DNA of 6,038 nucleotides from contig JAEHDT010000170.1 in assembly GCA_016880225.1 (NCBI GenBank), positions 1 through 6,038 of the forward strand. The letters are read 5' to 3'. This DNA comes from Gemmatimonadota bacterium. GTDB taxonomy: Bacteria; Gemmatimonadota; Gemmatimonadetes; Gemmatimonadales; GWC2-71-9. A model generated the notes under the pieces. The model made no database searches. It saw nothing but the letters and a program-made list of their open reading frames with translations, and was not told the DNA's origin. Below, piece after piece: positions 5,599 to 6,038 of this stretch (the stretch's first letter is position 1; the number at the start of each line of letters is the position of its first letter). A program made the position numbers and the translations under genes.

Positions 5599-6038
5599 GG
5601 CTGCAGCGGGATCTCCACCGTGACCGGCATTCCCGCTTTGACGCGACCACCGGCATCGGCCCCGTCGAGCTCCACCTTGATCCCGAACACGAGGTCCGCC
5701 CGCTCGCGCTCGGTGAGGGCCGCCCGCGGCGTGAACTCGGCGCGGGGCGAGATATCCACGATGCGACCCGGCAACGCGCCGACGGTGCCGTCGAGCCGCA
5801 CGGCCACGGCGGCCCCCAGCTTTACCCGGGCGACGTCGCGGTCGCCCACGTACGCGCGGATCCAGGGGCGGCGTACCACGCCGAGCGAAACCACGGGCGT
5901 GCCCGCCGCCAGGGCCTCGCCCGCGTCGGCGAAGCGCGTCAGCACGATCCCGTCCTCGGGCGCGAGGATGGTCAACTGATCGCGGATCGCCACGGTGGCG
6001 GCGAGGGCCGCGCCGGCCGCGGTCGACTCGCTCGCAGC
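5595..6038 (-). CDS. HlyD/YbhG-type membrane fusion protein, C-terminal part (cut by right edge)
   Basis: The last 147 codons of this gene are visible and the frame is open to the window edge; its start lies outside. The visible part begins in an Ala-rich helix (AASESTAAGAALAATVAIRD), the end of the coiled-coil hairpin. It then runs through the second half of the lipoyl-like domain (LTILAPEDGIVLTRFADAGE) and a beta-barrel (PWIRAYVGDRDVARVKLG). It ends with the membrane-proximal region carrying ISPRAEFTPRAALTERER and VKAGMPVTVEIPLQP. The EFTP segment and the RADLVFGIKV strand after it are typical of YbhG-like adaptors. These periplasmic adaptors link an inner-membrane ABC exporter to an outer-membrane channel, which implies a double-membrane cell. 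It is the first visible gene of the export operon. A GTG at 5993 inside the frame is not the real start, since it would cut the lipoyl domain. Confidence 0.92.
   Translation of the reverse strand, partial: AASESTAAGAALAATVAIRDQLTILAPEDGIVLTRFADAGEALAAGTPVVSLGVVRRPWIRAYVGDRDVARVKLGAAVAVRLDGTVGALPGRIVDISPRAEFTPRAALTERERADLVFGIKVELDGADAGGRVKAGMPVTVEIPLQP

Noticed and set aside
5595..5993. The membrane fusion protein read as a complete 132-residue gene from GTG 5993
   Set aside because: The frame stays open to the window edge and the upstream codons encode the Ala-rich end of the hairpin helix. Starting at 5993 would leave half a lipoyl domain, so the gene is partial at the edge and not short.

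Overview
This is a very GC-rich bacterial chromosomal window with tightly packed genes. Eight protein genes can be supported: seven on the minus strand in three blocks and one on the plus strand. The protein sequences suggest a Gram-negative, outer-membrane-bearing bacterium. The secreted coiled-coil protein at the left edge, with its Asp-Ser-Leu-rich heptads after a short signal peptide, and the small His/Cys secreted protein resemble proteins I associate with Gemmatimonadota. That assignment is an impression from protein style, not a demonstrated placement. I see no tRNA, rRNA, CRISPR array, insertion sequence or phage gene.

Left block (1-2262, minus strand). The order of transcription is pcm (protein-L-isoaspartate methyltransferase), an endonuclease IV gene (nfo), a small secreted protein with one CxxCH motif, then, after a gap of about 93 bp holding a GC-rich hairpin, the start of a secreted coiled-coil protein that runs off the left edge. 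The first three genes are joined by 4-base stop/start overlaps (CTGA, GTGA) and should be co-transcribed and translationally coupled. The nfo reading frame has no ATG, GTG or TTG early enough to encode its conserved N-terminal strand. It most likely starts at a CTG that overlaps the pcm stop and sits 8 nt after a good GAGGAG Shine-Dalgarno.

Middle (2263-3738, plus strand). A single gene runs divergently from pcm. It encodes a degenerate receiver domain, a GAF domain and a GGDEF domain whose active site and RxxD inhibitory site look intact, so it is probably a functional c-di-GMP synthase with a non-phosphorylatable input domain. The pcm ATG and the first possible start of this gene are only 3 bp apart, and a symmetric CTATAG box may serve as the -10 element in both directions.

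Right block (3755-6038, minus strand). A drug- or solute-export operon of the YbhG/YbhF/YbhSR type is read as membrane fusion protein (cut by the right edge), ABC ATPase, then ABC-2 permease, again joined by 4-base overlaps (GTGA, ATGA). It converges on the diguanylate cyclase gene with only 16 bp between stop codons. Only one permease is present, with no second permease after it.

No clearly new multi-gene system is visible. The points most worth checking are the CTG start of nfo, the pseudo-receiver diguanylate cyclase, the compact divergent promoter and the unassigned CxxCH protein next to a secreted coiled-coil protein.
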